Of a DNA stretch of 64,000 bases, positions 38,127 to 48,466 are shown piece after piece. Position 1 is the first letter of the stretch; each line of letters opens with the position of its first letter. The position numbers and the translations under genes were made by a program. Location of the stretch: NCBI RefSeq assembly GCF_029635795.1, contig NZ_CP114280.1, positions 3,782,001-3,846,000 of the forward strand. Reading direction: 5' to 3'. Source of the DNA: Dickeya lacustris. Lineage in GTDB: Bacteria; Pseudomonadota; Gammaproteobacteria; Enterobacterales; Enterobacteriaceae. Under the pieces are notes generated by a model. The model ran no database searches. It was not told the DNA's origin and saw only the letters and a program-made list of their open reading frames with translations.

Positions 38127-38780
38127 ATGGCACGAAAAACCAAACAACAAGCTCAGGAAACCAAACTTCAGATTATGGATGCGGCGTTGCGCCTGTTTTC
38201 CGAGCATGGTGTGTCTTCAACGTCATTGTCCGATATTGCCACGGCCGCAGGTGTGACCCGTGGTGCTATTTACTGGCACTTCAAAAACAAAGCTGAATTA
38301 TTTGATGAGATATGGGCGCGTACAGAAGCCAAGATTGCTGATTTCGAGATTGAGTATCAGGCAAAATTTCCCGATGATCCACTGCATGTTTTGCGAGCGT
38401 TACTTATTTATATGCTGCGCTTGACCACATCGGATGTAGAGTGGCGCTCGATGATGGAGATTATTTTCCATAAATGTGAATTCGTTGGTGAAATGTTGCC
38501 GACCTTCAATGGGCGCCGAGAACTCTATCTTGACTGCTATTCCAAAATTGAAGTGTCGTTGATCAAGTGCATTCGTCAAGGCATGTTGCCGCAGGATGTA
38601 AACCCGCGTCGCGCGGCTGTCGTATTGCGCGCCTATTTGTCCGGTATTATGGAAAACTGGCTATTTCTGCCAGAAAGTTTTGATCTGGAAAAGGAAGCGC
38701 CTTATCTGGTTGAAGGGGTGATTGATATGCTGCGTAGCAGCCCTGCGATGCGCATGTCCATCTCTGCGGAGAATAAATAA
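38127..38780 (+). CDS. acrR: TetR-family repressor of acrAB
   Basis: 217 residues (E. coli 215). The N-terminal helix-turn-helix is LSDIATAAGVTRGAIYWHFKNK (about residues 33-54), and the rest is the ligand-binding domain of AcrR. It represses acrAB and itself until a drug or similar ligand binds. The start at 38127 (MARKTKQQAQETK) was chosen over 38112, as it matches the family. Confidence 0.97.
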   Translation: MARKTKQQAQETKLQIMDAALRLFSEHGVSSTSLSDIATAAGVTRGAIYWHFKNKAELFDEIWARTEAKIADFEIEYQAKFPDDPLHVLRALLIYMLRLTTSDVEWRSMMEIIFHKCEFVGEMLPTFNGRRELYLDCYSKIEVSLIKCIRQGMLPQDVNPRRAAVVLRAYLSGIMENWLFLPESFDLEKEAPYLVEGVIDMLRSSPAMRMSISAENK

Positions 38781-38857
38781 CCGTTTACAGCCTGGAATAC
38801 CTTGTTTTATCTCTGACATGCTAAACTCCCGCATCTTTTTAAAACTGACGATGCATC

Positions 38858-41800
38858 ATGAGTTGCCGTTTTGCTGTTTCTTTTGACCTGCGTGTTTTTC
38901 TTCACCTCTCTTTCTGCCGCATGCAGCATAGCCTGTTGCTACTCGTGTGGGCGCTATGCGGCCTGATGCCCTCATTTTCTGGCTGGGGGGCGGCTAATGA
39001 TGTGCCGACTCGCGCTGAGATTCAGGGGCGGCTTGATACGCTAAATAAACAAAAAAGCCTCACCTCAGCCGATAAGCTGACCCAGCAGGATTTAATCCAA
39101 ACGCTCGACGTGCTGGATAGTATTGAGCGCGTCAAACAAGAGACAACTCAGCTTAAACAGCAGGCGGCGCAGGCACCGGCAAAACTCAAACAGGTCAATG
39201 AAGATTTACTGGCTCTCAGTGCAACGCCGCCGGTCACTCCGCCTGCACTGGAATCACTGCCTTTAAAACAGCTTGAAGCTCGCCTCAATGAAACGCTCGA
39301 TGATCTACAGGCAGCGCAGGAGAATTTATCTACCTATAACAGCCAGTTGATTTCACTACAAACACAGCCTGAACGCGTGCAAAGCGCATTGTACGCCGCC
39401 TCGCAGCGTAGCCAGCAATTACGCACCCAATTAAGTGGTCTTGATCCTTCTCAGGAGCCGCTACGAGCCAGCCAGCAAGCTTTGTTGCAAACCGAGCAGG
39501 CGTTAGTTTCCTTACAGATGGAACAACAGCGTAAAAGTCTGGAAGTGAATACCACCATGCAGGATTTGCTGCAAAAGCAGCGCGATTACACCGCAGCCCA
39601 GATAGGCCAACTGGAACGTATGGTGCAAACCTTGCAGGGGGTTATCAACAATAAACGCCTTACCCTGTCAGAGAAAACGGCGAAAGAAGCGCAAAATTCA
39701 GATGAATTACAGCGGATTCAGGAAAACCCTCTGGTTAAAGCTGAGATGGAAACAAACCGCCAGCTAAGTCAACGGCTTATTAAGGCAACCCAGGCTGGGA
39801 ATACGCTGGTGCAGGAAAGCATTCAGGTAAAAAACTGGCTAGATCGGGCCACTCAGTCGGAACGTAATCTGAAAGAACAAATTACCGGTGCTTAAGGGCA
39901 GCCTGTTGCTGTCGCGTATTCTTTATCAACAGCAGCAGAACCTGCCTTCTGCCGATGCGATTGGCAATATTGGTGCCCAGATTGCCGATTTGCGTTTGGA
40001 ACAATTTGATATTAACCAGCAGCGTGATGTGCTCTTTCGCGGTGATGAATACATTCAGCAACTGATTGCCCACAACAATAGTACGGCGGTAGATGCTGAA
40101 GTTACCGATGCCCTTGGGCAGATTCTCGATATGCGTCGTGAACTGTTGGATCAACTGAACAAACAGCTCGGCAACCAGTTAATGCTGGCTATCAATTTAC
40201 AAATTAGCCGCCAACAGTTAATGAGCGTGAATGCTTCGCTGCAACGCACGCTCACGCAGCAGATTTTTTGGGTGAGCAGCAATAAACCGATGGACTGGAA
40301 CTGGCTAAAAGAGCTGCCTTCCGCACTTCGCCAGCAGTTCGGCACGTTTCACTTTTCATTGAAAGGGGCGCAATTGGTGCAGGGGCTGATAGCCTCGCTG
40401 TTGATTATCGTCCCTGCATTGTTGCTGGTTGGGGTGTTACTGTGGCGGCGTAAGAGTATTGAGGCTTATCAACAGAAACTGGCGGAAGATGTAGGACTAC
40501 TGAAACGAGATAGTCAGTTGCACACGCCTCAGGCCATTCTGTTGCTGATTCTGCGCACTTTACCCGGTGTTTTGGCGATCCTGTCGTTGGGGTGGTGGTT
40601 TAAGCAAAGTAACCTTCCTTCTGGCGGTTTTGCCTGGTTGTTTAGTGAGAATTTGGCGCTGCTGTGGGGCGTGTTTGCCACGGCATGGTTTAGCTTAAAG
40701 CCGGCTGGCGTGAGTGAGCGTCATTTTAATATTCCGGCCTCTCGCTGCGCGCATTACCGTCGTCAAGTGCTGCGTCTTGGCATCGCGTTATTGCCTTTGC
40801 TGTTCTGGTCGGTCATCGGGCAAAAAGCACCGCTATCGCTGGTTGATGATGCGTTAGGGCAGATGATTATTGTCGGCAATCTGTTGTTGTTGGCGATTCT
40901 GGTGTTTCCAGTTTGCCGCGATTGCTGGCGTGAAAAAGAGCGTCACACCGTGCAGCTTATTGTGGTGACGATGCAGGCGGCGATGCCGCTCTTTCTGATT
41001 GGCCTGATGCTCAATGGCTTCTTCTATACCACATTGCGTCTGGCCAGCCGTTGGATTGATAGCCTCTATCTGCTCATCATCTGGAATATTGTCTATTATG
41101 CAACCATTCGGGGGTTAAGCGTGGCGGCCCGACGCCTGGCTTACCGCCGCGCGTTAGCCCGCAGGCAGAATCTGGTGAAAGAGGGGGCAGAGGGCAGCGA
41201 GCCGGTGCCTGAAGCGCCATTGGCGCTGGAGCAGATTAGCCAGCAATCGTTACGCCTCACCACCATGGTGCTGTTCCTGGCCTTTTCCGGTGCGTTTTAC
41301 TGGATTTGGTCTGATCTCGTGACGGTCTTTTCCTACTTAGACAGCATTACGCTATGGCATTACAGCACGGTTGCTGCCAGTGGCTCCGTGATGCAGCCAG
41401 TGACGCTCGGGAATGTTCTGGTCGCATTGGTCATTGGGGCTGTTGCCTATGTGATGACCCGTAACTTACCGGGTTTGCTTGAGGTATTGGTGCTGTCGCG
41501 TCTGCAACTGCGCCAGGGCACCTCATATGCGATTACGACGATCCTCACCTACCTGATTATGGCCGTAGGTGCCGTGGCATCGCTCAGTTCTCTGGGCGTG
41601 TCCTGGGACAAGCTGCAATGGCTGGTGGCCGCATTGTCTGTCGGGCTCGGTTTTGGTTTGCAGGAGATCTTCGCCAACTTTGTCTCCGGTCTTATCATTT
41701 TATTTGAACGTCCGGTGCGTATTGGCGACACCATTACCATCGGAACCTTTTCAGGTACGGTCAGTAAAATTCGCATTCGTGCCACCACCATTACTGATTT

Positions 41801-42236
41801 TGACCGCAAAGAAGTGATTATTCCCAACAAGGCGTTCGTGACTGAACGACTGATTAACTGGTCATTGTCAGATACGATTACGCGCGTGCTGATTCGTATC
41901 GGGGTGGCATACGGTTCCGATTTGGACAAGGTGAAGGCGATATTGCTGCAAGCCGCGCGGGAGAACTCACGGGTGATGACCGACCCTGAACCGCAGGTGT
42001 TTTTCCTCTCGTTTGGCCAGAGTGCGCTGGAACACGAGCTGCGTTTATACGTACGTGAACTGCGCGATCGCAGCTATACCGTCGATGAGCTAAACCGCAC
42101 TATCGACAAATTGTGCCGTGAGAACCATATCGATATCGCGTTTAACCAACTGGAAGTGTATTTACATAATGCCCAGGGCCATGAAATCAAAGAAGTGTCT
42201 CGCACTCAGTCAGCGGGGCCGCAGCAGAGGCCATAG
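38858..42236 (+). pseudogene. mscK: Potassium-dependent mechanosensitive channel MscK, broken by a single-base insertion
   Basis: MscK (KefA) is a large inner-membrane channel gated by membrane tension and potassium. The first frame (38858-39895) has a signal peptide (hydrophobic part LLLLVWALCGLM) and a long coiled-coil periplasmic domain. At 39887-39888 one extra G shifts the frame after KEQIT; the first frame then stops at 39895. The second frame continues exactly with VLKGSLLLSRILYQQQQNLPS and holds the membrane helices and the MscS-like core (GLGFGLQEIFANFVSGLIIL, pore-lining region) up to 42236. With one base removed the product would be about 1125 residues (E. coli 1120). The start at 38858 has no good ribosome binding site; 38921 is the alternative. 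Confidence 0.9.
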
Positions 42237-42280
42237 ACCGGCGTTTAGCTCGCTGGCGGGTAAGCGTGTTGCTCGATGAA

Positions 42281-42475
42281 TTAGGTGTTGTCGGGCGACG
42301 GCGGCGTGGCGGTATCCGTGGCGGCTGATGAGCATAACGCCGCCTTGCGCTGATAATCCCGTTGCACGATGTCCAGCGCTGCCAGCGCCACTGCCGGTTC
42401 TATGTGGTTATCCTCAAGCAGCATAATCAGATCCACCGCCAGCCTGACCGCTGGCGTCTCGTGTTCCAGTGACAT
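42281..42475 (-). CDS. rsmS: Pleiotropic regulatory protein RsmS (YbaM)
   Basis: 64 residues; the conserved part is MSLEHETPAVRLAVDLIMLL and ALAALDIVQRDYQRK. E. coli YbaM is about 53 residues; the extra C-terminus here is Ser/Thr/Pro-rich. In Pectobacterium, RsmS was described as a regulator of virulence-factor production; the molecular mechanism is not visible in the sequence. It is convergent with mscK and lies 181 bp downstream of priC. Confidence 0.85.
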   Translation of the reverse strand: MSLEHETPAVRLAVDLIMLLEDNHIEPAVALAALDIVQRDYQRKAALCSSAATDTATPPSPDNT

Positions 42476-42656
42476 GGCGCATCCTCTTGTCTAAAAATAC
42501 AAATGATGGTTGGCGACCAGAAGCCTTGCTCACCCGGCTTGAAGAGATGTCATGATGCCACGACAGCGGTGCAGTCATGACTTTCATCATGGGTATGAAA
42601 AGAGTATATCGTAACTTGCCAACATCGCCGCTGTATCGGCTTGGCCGGTTCCGGTT

Positions 42657-43190
42657 CTATAGTCCGCGCTCCTGGCGCTCAATATGTCGCTCCAGCCGCG
42701 TCAGTGCCTGGCGGCAGCGCGCCAGTCTGCCTTCCAGCGCGGCCAATTCCCGTTGCAAACGCTGTTGTTCGGCAAGCGCAGTTTGGCTGGACAGCAGGCT
42801 TTCCCTGTCTTGCACCATAGCCAGCAAGCGCCGTTCATAACCTTGATATTCCGCCAGTTTTTGGTAGAGGTCTTGCGGCTGTGAGGCGATGGGTTCGCGT
42901 TCGCGCAGCGGTTGCGTTGCCAGTTCCCTTTGTAGCGCGGTTATCTGCGTCAGCAATTTTTCCGCCATAAATGCGACCCGCTCTTGTCGCTGTTCTTGCA
43001 CCGCGTGTTGCAGATGCTGGTAGTTGTGGCGAATCTCATCAAGGTAGTCACCCAGTCGCGTGCTATAGCTACTGAATAACTGACGATCAAAACGTGAACG
43101 AGGCGCCTGTTGTCCGGCCACAGGCGCGACGCGCTGCGCTAACGAATCAATCTGTTGTGCCAATGCGGTGAGCAGCGCATGGGTATCCAT
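42657..43190 (-). CDS. priC: Primosomal replication protein PriC
   Basis: 177 residues (E. coli 175). PriC helps reload DnaB helicase at stalled forks in the restart pathway with Rep. The family block RFDRQLFSS (residues about 34-42), the VAFMAEKLLTQITAL region and the C-terminal LARCRQALTRLE are conserved, and the protein is strongly helical. The start at 43190 follows AAGGAG; a GTG two codons upstream is the only alternative. It is 39 bp after miaE on the same strand. Confidence 0.92.
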   Translation of the reverse strand: MDTHALLTALAQQIDSLAQRVAPVAGQQAPRSRFDRQLFSSYSTRLGDYLDEIRHNYQHLQHAVQEQRQERVAFMAEKLLTQITALQRELATQPLREREPIASQPQDLYQKLAEYQGYERRLLAMVQDRESLLSSQTALAEQQRLQRELAALEGRLARCRQALTRLERHIERQERGL

Positions 43191-43229
43191 TCTCACTCCT
43201 TCATATCCAGTGCGCCGCTAACGGCGGCG

Positions 43230-44003
43230 TTAGAGGGGCGCCGCTTTCGCCGGGCAGCCGCTGTGAAACTTGAAATCGCTGTCCGGGCTGGTGATTAATT
43301 CCGCCTCGAGAGCGGCGAAAAAAGCGATGCGTTGTTGAATGTCATGCCCGGCGATTTGCTGCGCCAGTGTCAGATAATCCTGATAGTGACGCGCTTCAGA
43401 GCGTAATAGTGATGTGTAAAATTTGCTTAAATTCTCATCAAGATAAGGGGCCAGCCGGGCAAAACGCTCACAGGAGCGTGCCTCGATAAAGGCTCCGATA
43501 ATCAGCTTATCGACTAATGCATCCGGTTCATAGGATTTGATGTGCCGCGTTAACTCGCGGGCGTAGCGGCTGGCAGGTACGCTCTGATAGGCAATGCCTT
43601 TTTGTATCATCACTTCCAGAACCTGATAAAAATGGTGCAATTCTTCGCGGATGAGTAGCACCATTTTATCGATCATTTCCTGGCTGTAACCGCAATCGGC
43701 GCGGGCGTGGATTTGCCGGGTAATATGGCCGCCAGCTTTGAGGGTGTGCATATCGCCTTTTTTGCGGTATGCAAAATCTTCATACGGCGCTATCCAGTCC
43801 TGGAGCGCATGGCGGCTGTGCAGATCGACGGCATAACGCCGAATCAAGAACAGCGCGCTCTGTGCAGCTTTCAGCTCGCATAGTAGGTGATCGCACAGCA
43901 GGGTGGGTAAATTTTCCGGCTTGCGGGCCTCATCAAGCCATGCATCGGGCGTGGCAACCGGCAAAAAGGCGTGGATCGGGTCGAGAATGGCGTTGTCAAA
44001 CAT
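43230..44003 (-). CDS. miaE: tRNA 2-methylthio-N6-isopentenyl adenosine-37 hydroxylase
   Basis: 257 residues. MiaE is an oxygen-dependent diiron enzyme that hydroxylates ms2i6A37 of tRNAs reading U-starting codons, to ms2io6A. Diiron ligands fit the Glu/His motifs in CELKAAQSALFL, REELHHFYQVLE, IEARSCERFARL and SEARHYQDYL. E. coli lacks miaE, but Salmonella, Yersinia and soft-rot bacteria have it. It lies directly before priC. Confidence 0.94.
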   Translation of the reverse strand: MFDNAILDPIHAFLPVATPDAWLDEARKPENLPTLLCDHLLCELKAAQSALFLIRRYAVDLHSRHALQDWIAPYEDFAYRKKGDMHTLKAGGHITRQIHARADCGYSQEMIDKMVLLIREELHHFYQVLEVMIQKGIAYQSVPASRYARELTRHIKSYEPDALVDKLIIGAFIEARSCERFARLAPYLDENLSKFYTSLLRSEARHYQDYLTLAQQIAGHDIQQRIAFFAALEAELITSPDSDFKFHSGCPAKAAPL

Positions 44004-44126
44004 GTAAAACGGATGGATTGAGTTAACGTGAAGGTATGATACAACGATTCCAGCCGATTGCGATCGAAGGCGCTTTATGGCTTGAGGCGTTTAACAACAG
44101 GAAAAAGCTATCTGCCGGGAGGGATA

Positions 44127-44507
44127 ATGTACCGTATTGTGCTGATAATACTTGGCTGGTTGGCCGTGGTGCTGGCGGCGCTCGGCGTGGTATTGCCGCT
44201 GTTGCCGACAACGCCATTTTTACTGTTGGCCGCCTGGTGTTTTGCCCGTTCCTCACCGCGTTTTCACCATTGGTTATTGTATCGCTCCTGGTTTGGCCGT
44301 TATCTGATCCACTGGCAACACTATCGCGCGCTGCCGCCGGGGGTAAAGGGCCGAGCGGTCGCGGTGATTATCGCCACGTTTGCCGTTTCACTGTGGTGGG
44401 TTGAAAACAATTGGGTTCGCGTCGGGCTGGTGATGCTGTTAGCGGGGTTGCTGACCTTCATGGTGCGTTTGCCGGTTATTGATCCGGCGCAACAAAAAAC
44501 ACGCTGA
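44127..44507 (+). CDS. ybaN: YbaN family inner-membrane protein (DUF454)
   Basis: 126 residues (E. coli 125), with the family motif GVVLPLLPTTPFLLLAAWCFARSSPRFHHWLL and three to four membrane segments. The function is unknown. The start at 44127 (MYRIVLIILGW) follows a GGAGGG site and was chosen over 44058. It precedes apt, as in E. coli. Confidence 0.93.
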   Translation: MYRIVLIILGWLAVVLAALGVVLPLLPTTPFLLLAAWCFARSSPRFHHWLLYRSWFGRYLIHWQHYRALPPGVKGRAVAVIIATFAVSLWWVENNWVRVGLVMLLAGLLTFMVRLPVIDPAQQKTR

Positions 44508-44678
44508 ATGACGCGAGAAAGTTGCATTTGCCAGTCAGTTTGACTAGATTTGAGCGTTTTCGTGCGCAGGCTGTCGGCCAGGCTTATTACAAGCAGGCGG
44601 GCACAGCGACGTCGGCTTGCACGGGCCAAAAGCGTGGGGTAGCCCAGTGAAGATTAAAGTGTTATCAGGCATAAAATT

Positions 44679-45227
44679 ATGACCGCAACTCAGCAGCCAG
44701 ATTTGATTAAAAACAGTATTAAAAGCATCCCGGATTACCCTAAGCCGGGCATACTGTTTCGTGATGTTACCAGCCTGCTGGAAGACCCGACCGCCTATGC
44801 GGCGAGCATTGCCATGTTGGTTGAACGTTACCGCGATGCGGGCGTGACCAAAGTCGTTGGGACGGAAGCGCGTGGATTCTTGTTCGGCGCGCCGGTCGCG
44901 CTGGCATTAGGGGTGGGGTTCGTTCCGGTGCGCAAGCCGGGAAAATTACCGCGTGCAACCCTCAGCGAAAGCTATGAACTGGAGTACGGCAGCGATACGC
45001 TGGAGATTCACACCGATTCCATCAATGCAGGTGACAAGGTGTTGGTGGTCGATGATCTGCTGGCGACCGGCGGTACCATTGAAGCCACGGTAAAGCTGAT
45101 TCGTCGTCTTGGCGGTCAGGTTTCTGACGCGGCATTTATCATCAATCTGTTCGACCTCGGTGGGCAGCAACGTCTCGAAAACATGGGCGTTTCTTGCTAT
45201 AGCCTGGTTGATTTCCCCGGCCATTGA
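44679..45227 (+). CDS. apt: Adenine phosphoribosyltransferase
   Basis: 182 residues (E. coli 183). Apt salvages adenine to AMP with PRPP. The PRPP-binding motif [16 protein letters not shown] lies near residues 122-137, and the flexible hood [12 protein letters not shown] and the conserved [12 protein letters not shown] are present. It lies 75 bp before dnaX, in the usual order. Confidence 0.98.
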   Translation: MTATQQPDLIKNSIKSIPDYPKPGILFRDVTSLLEDPTAYAASIAMLVERYRDAGVTKVVGTEARGFLFGAPVALALGVGFVPVRKPGKLPRATLSESYELEYGSDTLEIHTDSINAGDKVLVVDDLLATGGTIEATVKLIRRLGGQVSDAAFIINLFDLGGQQRLENMGVSCYSLVDFPGH

Positions 45228-45301
45228 TGACAGCAGTCTCGCCGATGGCGGCGAGACTGTGTTAGCATCACCTCCTCAATAACACGACTGTTGCGGTATT
45301 G

Positions 45302-47338
45302 ATGAGCTATCAGGTCCTTGCCCGTAAGTGGCGTCCCCAAACCTTTGCCGATGTAGTGGGTCAGGAACATGTTCTGACCGCGCTGGCTAATGGTCTTTCA
45401 TTAGGCCGAATTCATCATGCCTATCTGTTCTCCGGTACGCGTGGCGTAGGTAAAACCACCATTGCCCGTTTGCTGGCCAAAGGGCTCAATTGTGAAACCG
45501 GCATTACGGCGACGCCGTGTGGTCAGTGCGCTATCTGTCAGGAAATTGAGCAAGGGCGCTTTGTTGACCTGATTGAGATAGATGCCGCCTCGCGCACCAA
45601 AGTAGAAGATACCCGCGACCTGCTCGATAATGTGCAGTATGCCCCGGCGCGCGGGCGCTTTAAGGTGTATCTGATCGATGAAGTGCATATGCTGTCACGG
45701 CACAGCTTTAATGCGCTGCTGAAAACGCTGGAAGAACCCCCCGCGCATGTCAAATTTTTGCTGGCGACGACAGACCCGCAAAAATTACCGGTGACGATTT
45801 TATCGCGCTGCTTGCAGTTTCATCTTAAAGCGCTGGATGCCGAGCAAATTCGCCACCATGTGCAGCATGTGCTGGAGCAGGAGCAACTGGCATTTGAGCC
45901 GCGTGCGCTGCAATTACTCTCCCGTGCGGCGGACGGTAGCTTGCGTGATGCCCTGAGCCTGACCGATCAGGCCATTGCGATGGGGCATGGGCAAGTTACA
46001 GCAGAAACCGTCAGCCAGATGCTGGGCACGCTGGATGACGAACAACCGCTAGCCTTACTTGAAGCGCTGATTAGCGCTGATGGCGCGAGCGTGATGGCGC
46101 GCCTGAATCAGGCCGCTTCCCGTGGCGTTGACTGGGAAACGTTGCTGGTAGAGACATTGGCGCTGTTGCACCGTATCGCGATGCTGCAACTGTTGCCTTC
46201 GGCGCTGGGCGATGAGTACCAGCAGATAGCGCCAAGGTTGCGCGAGCTGGCGCGCCGCATTCCGCCCGCTGAGGTGCAGCTTTACTACCAAACGCTGTTG
46301 GTGGGGCGCAAAGAGCTGCCTTATGCGCCAGACCGTCGCATGGGGGTGGAGATGACGCTGCTGCGCGCGTTGGCGTTCCACCCCACGCAGGTGATGACTG
46401 AACCGCAACCGCAACCAGCGGCGATAACTGCGCCTGCGGTAGCGGTGCGTCCGGCACCTGAACCGCTTGCGGCTCAGGCGGCGTCGGCGATGCCTGAAAT
46501 GGCACCGCCCGATGATATTGCGACAACAAATTTACCCGCGTCACCGCCATTGGATGAGGTCGCGTCAGCGACAATAGCGCCTAACGCTCCTGCGCCTGAT
46601 ACTGGCGCGACCTTGCCAGACACAACGGCGCAGTTATTGCAGGCGCGTAGCCAGTTGCTCAAGCGGCAAGGGAGCGGCCCGGCAAAAAAGAATGAACCGG
46701 CAGCGTTGGCTAAAACGCGGCCGGGCAGTTCGGCGCTGGAGCGCCTGGCCTCAGTAACCGAGCGCGGCCAGCAGCAGATGGCCGCCAAAGCGTCGGGTCA
46801 ACAGGAAGAACAGAAAAAAGAGGCATACCGCTGGCGGGCGCAAAAGAAAGAAATGCCTGTTGAACCGGCGATAGTGGCGACTCCCAAAGCCTTACGCTCG
46901 GCGCTGGAGCATGAAAAAACGCCTGAGCTGGCAGCGCAACTGGCGCGTGAAGCGATCGAGCGCGATGCCTGGGCGGCTGAAATCGATAGATTGCCTTTGC
47001 CGAAATTGGTGCAGCAATTAGCGCTGAATGCATTTAAAACCGAACCGCAGGAAGGCGAGGTGCAGCTGCATTTACGCTCGTCACAGCGCCATTTAAATAC
47101 CTCGGCTGCGCAGAAAACGCTGAGTGAAGCGTTGAGCGCGTCTAGCGGTCGCCCCGTGAACCTGACGGTAATTGAAGATGATGCGCAGTTAGCTCGCACG
47201 CCGCTGGAGTGGCGTCAGGCTATCTATGAAGAGAAACTGGTGCAGGCGCGCCAGTCGATCATGACCGATAGTACGATTCAAACGTTGCGACGTTTTTTTG
47301 ATGCGGAACTGGACGAAGACAGTATCCGACCTGTTTAA
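45302..47338 (+). CDS. dnaX: DNA polymerase III subunits tau and gamma
   Basis: 678 residues for tau (E. coli 643). Tau is the clamp-loader ATPase that also ties the polymerase cores and DnaB together. Walker A GTRGVGKTT (about 44-52), zinc cysteines in CGQCAICQ, Walker B YLIDEVHML, and the SRC motif in ILSRCLQF are intact. A low-complexity Pro/Ala linker (about 365-460) precedes the tau-only C-terminal domains. A programmed -1 frameshift signal at 46684-46724 would give gamma of 464 residues. The start at 45302 is an ATG; a TTG one codon earlier is not needed. Confidence 0.98.
   Translation: MSYQVLARKWRPQTFADVVGQEHVLTALANGLSLGRIHHAYLFSGTRGVGKTTIARLLAKGLNCETGITATPCGQCAICQEIEQGRFVDLIEIDAASRTKVEDTRDLLDNVQYAPARGRFKVYLIDEVHMLSRHSFNALLKTLEEPPAHVKFLLATTDPQKLPVTILSRCLQFHLKALDAEQIRHHVQHVLEQEQLAFEPRALQLLSRAADGSLRDALSLTDQAIAMGHGQVTAETVSQMLGTLDDEQPLALLEALISADGASVMARLNQAASRGVDWETLLVETLALLHRIAMLQLLPSALGDEYQQIAPRLRELARRIPPAEVQLYYQTLLVGRKELPYAPDRRMGVEMTLLRALAFHPTQVMTEPQPQPAAITAPAVAVRPAPEPLAAQAASAMPEMAPPDDIATTNLPASPPLDEVASATIAPNAPAPDTGATLPDTTAQLLQARSQLLKRQGSGPAKKNEPAALAKTRPGSSALERLASVTERGQQQMAAKASGQQEEQKKEAYRWRAQKKEMPVEPAIVATPKALRSALEHEKTPELAAQLAREAIERDAWAAEIDRLPLPKLVQQLALNAFKTEPQEGEVQLHLRSSQRHLNTSAAQKTLSEALSASSGRPVNLTVIEDDAQLARTPLEWRQAIYEEKLVQARQSIMTDSTIQTLRRFFDAELDEDSIRPV
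46684..46724 (+). promoter_or_regulatory. dnaX programmed -1 frameshift signal
   Basis: The heptamer A-AAA-AAG lies at 46684-46690 in frame, with an AGGGAG Shine-Dalgarno-like element about 10 nt before it. Six nt after it there is a stem (CCGGC and GCGTT pairing with AACGC and GCCGG, 46697-46724). In the -1 frame the next codons are GAA and the stop TGA (46693-46695), as in E. coli, where it makes gamma. Confidence 0.93.
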
Positions 47339-47380
47339 ACCCGCTGCCAGTTGGCAGCCAGAAGAATGAGAGAGAACACT

Positions 47381-47710
47381 ATGTTTGGTAAAGGCGGTAT
47401 TGGCAACCTGATGAAGCAAGCGCAGCAGATGCAGGAAAAAATGCAGAAAGCGCAGGAAGAGATGGCCAGTCTGGAAGTGACCGGTGAATCAGGTGCCGGT
47501 TTAGTCAAAGTAACCATTAATGGTGCGCATAATTGCCGTCGCGTCGAGATTGACCCAAGCCTGATGGAAGACGATAAAGAAATGCTGGAAGACCTGATTG
47601 CGGCGGCCTTCAATGATGCCGCGCGCCGTATCGCGGAAGTTCAGCAGGAGAAAATGGCGTCTGTATCCAGCGGAATCCCGTTGCCGCCTGGCTTTAAGAT
47701 GCCGTTCTGA
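47381..47710 (+). CDS. ybaB: YbaB/EbfC nucleoid-associated protein
   Basis: 109 residues, as in E. coli. It is a small dimeric DNA-binding protein of the nucleoid; the core is [20 protein letters not shown] and the PPGFKMPF end. The start at 47381 was chosen over 47351 as it matches the family. Its stop overlaps the recR start (TGATG at 47708-47712), which suggests coupled translation of the dnaX-ybaB-recR set. Confidence 0.97.
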   Translation: MFGKGGIGNLMKQAQQMQEKMQKAQEEMASLEVTGESGAGLVKVTINGAHNCRRVEIDPSLMEDDKEMLEDLIAAAFNDAARRIAEVQQEKMASVSSGIPLPPGFKMPF

Positions 47711-48315
47711 TGCAGACCAGCCCACTTCTTGAATCGTTGATGGAGGCGCTACGCTGTTTGCCGGGCGTTGGGCCGAAATCGGCGCAGCGCATGGCGTTTC
47801 ACCTGCTGCAACGCGATCGCAGCGGCGGAATGCGTCTGGCGCAAGCGCTCACCCGTGCCATGTCGGAAATTGGCCACTGTGCCGATTGCCGGACGTTTAC
47901 CGAGCAAGAGGTGTGTTCAATTTGCGCGAATCCACGGCGTCAGCAAAACGGCCAGATTTGCGTGGTAGAAAGTCCAGCGGATATCCATGCGATTGAACAG
48001 ACCGGGCAGTTTGCCGGGCGCTATTTTGTGCTGATGGGGCATCTGTCGCCGCTGGATGGCATCGGCCCAGGCGACATCGGTCTGGATCGCTTAGAAGCGC
48101 GTCTGGCTAGCGAAACGCTCAGTGAGGTGATTCTGGCGACGAACCCGACGGTAGAAGGCGATGCGACCGCAAACTACATTGCTGAACTGTGCGCTGAACA
48201 TGGTGTGATGGCGAGCCGTATCGCGCATGGTGTGCCCGTTGGCGGAGAGCTGGAAATGGTCGATGGCACGACGTTATCTCACTCGCTGGCCGGGCGTAAC
48301 CCGATAAAGTTCTGA
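47710..48315 (+). CDS. recR: Recombination mediator RecR
   Basis: 201 residues, as in E. coli. RecR works with RecO and RecF to load RecA at single-strand gaps. The helix-hairpin-helix ([17 protein letters not shown]), the zinc finger ([21 protein letters not shown] region) and the Toprim domain ([14 protein letters not shown]) are in order. It overlaps ybaB by one base. Confidence 0.98.
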   Translation: MQTSPLLESLMEALRCLPGVGPKSAQRMAFHLLQRDRSGGMRLAQALTRAMSEIGHCADCRTFTEQEVCSICANPRRQQNGQICVVESPADIHAIEQTGQFAGRYFVLMGHLSPLDGIGPGDIGLDRLEARLASETLSEVILATNPTVEGDATANYIAELCAEHGVMASRIAHGVPVGGELEMVDGTTLSHSLAGRNPIKF

Positions 48316-48386
48316 TTATCAGGCTGCCTGACAGGGCGGCCTGACTGCCTGTGGCACCGACTTTTCGGTGTGTCTTAGCTGCGGCT

Positions 48387-48415
48387 CTTGAAATCTTGCC
48401 GACTCATCCCCATAT
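48387..48415 (+). promoter_or_regulatory. Sigma-32 heat-shock promoter of htpG
   Basis: CTTGAAA at 48387-48393, 14 bp, then CCCCATAT at 48408-48415: a nearly perfect sigma-32 promoter 52 bp before htpG. Confidence 0.93.
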
Positions 48416-48466
48416 GTTGCTCATCCTCCGTTGAATCAGCCTGAATAAACACGTATTGAGGTAAAA

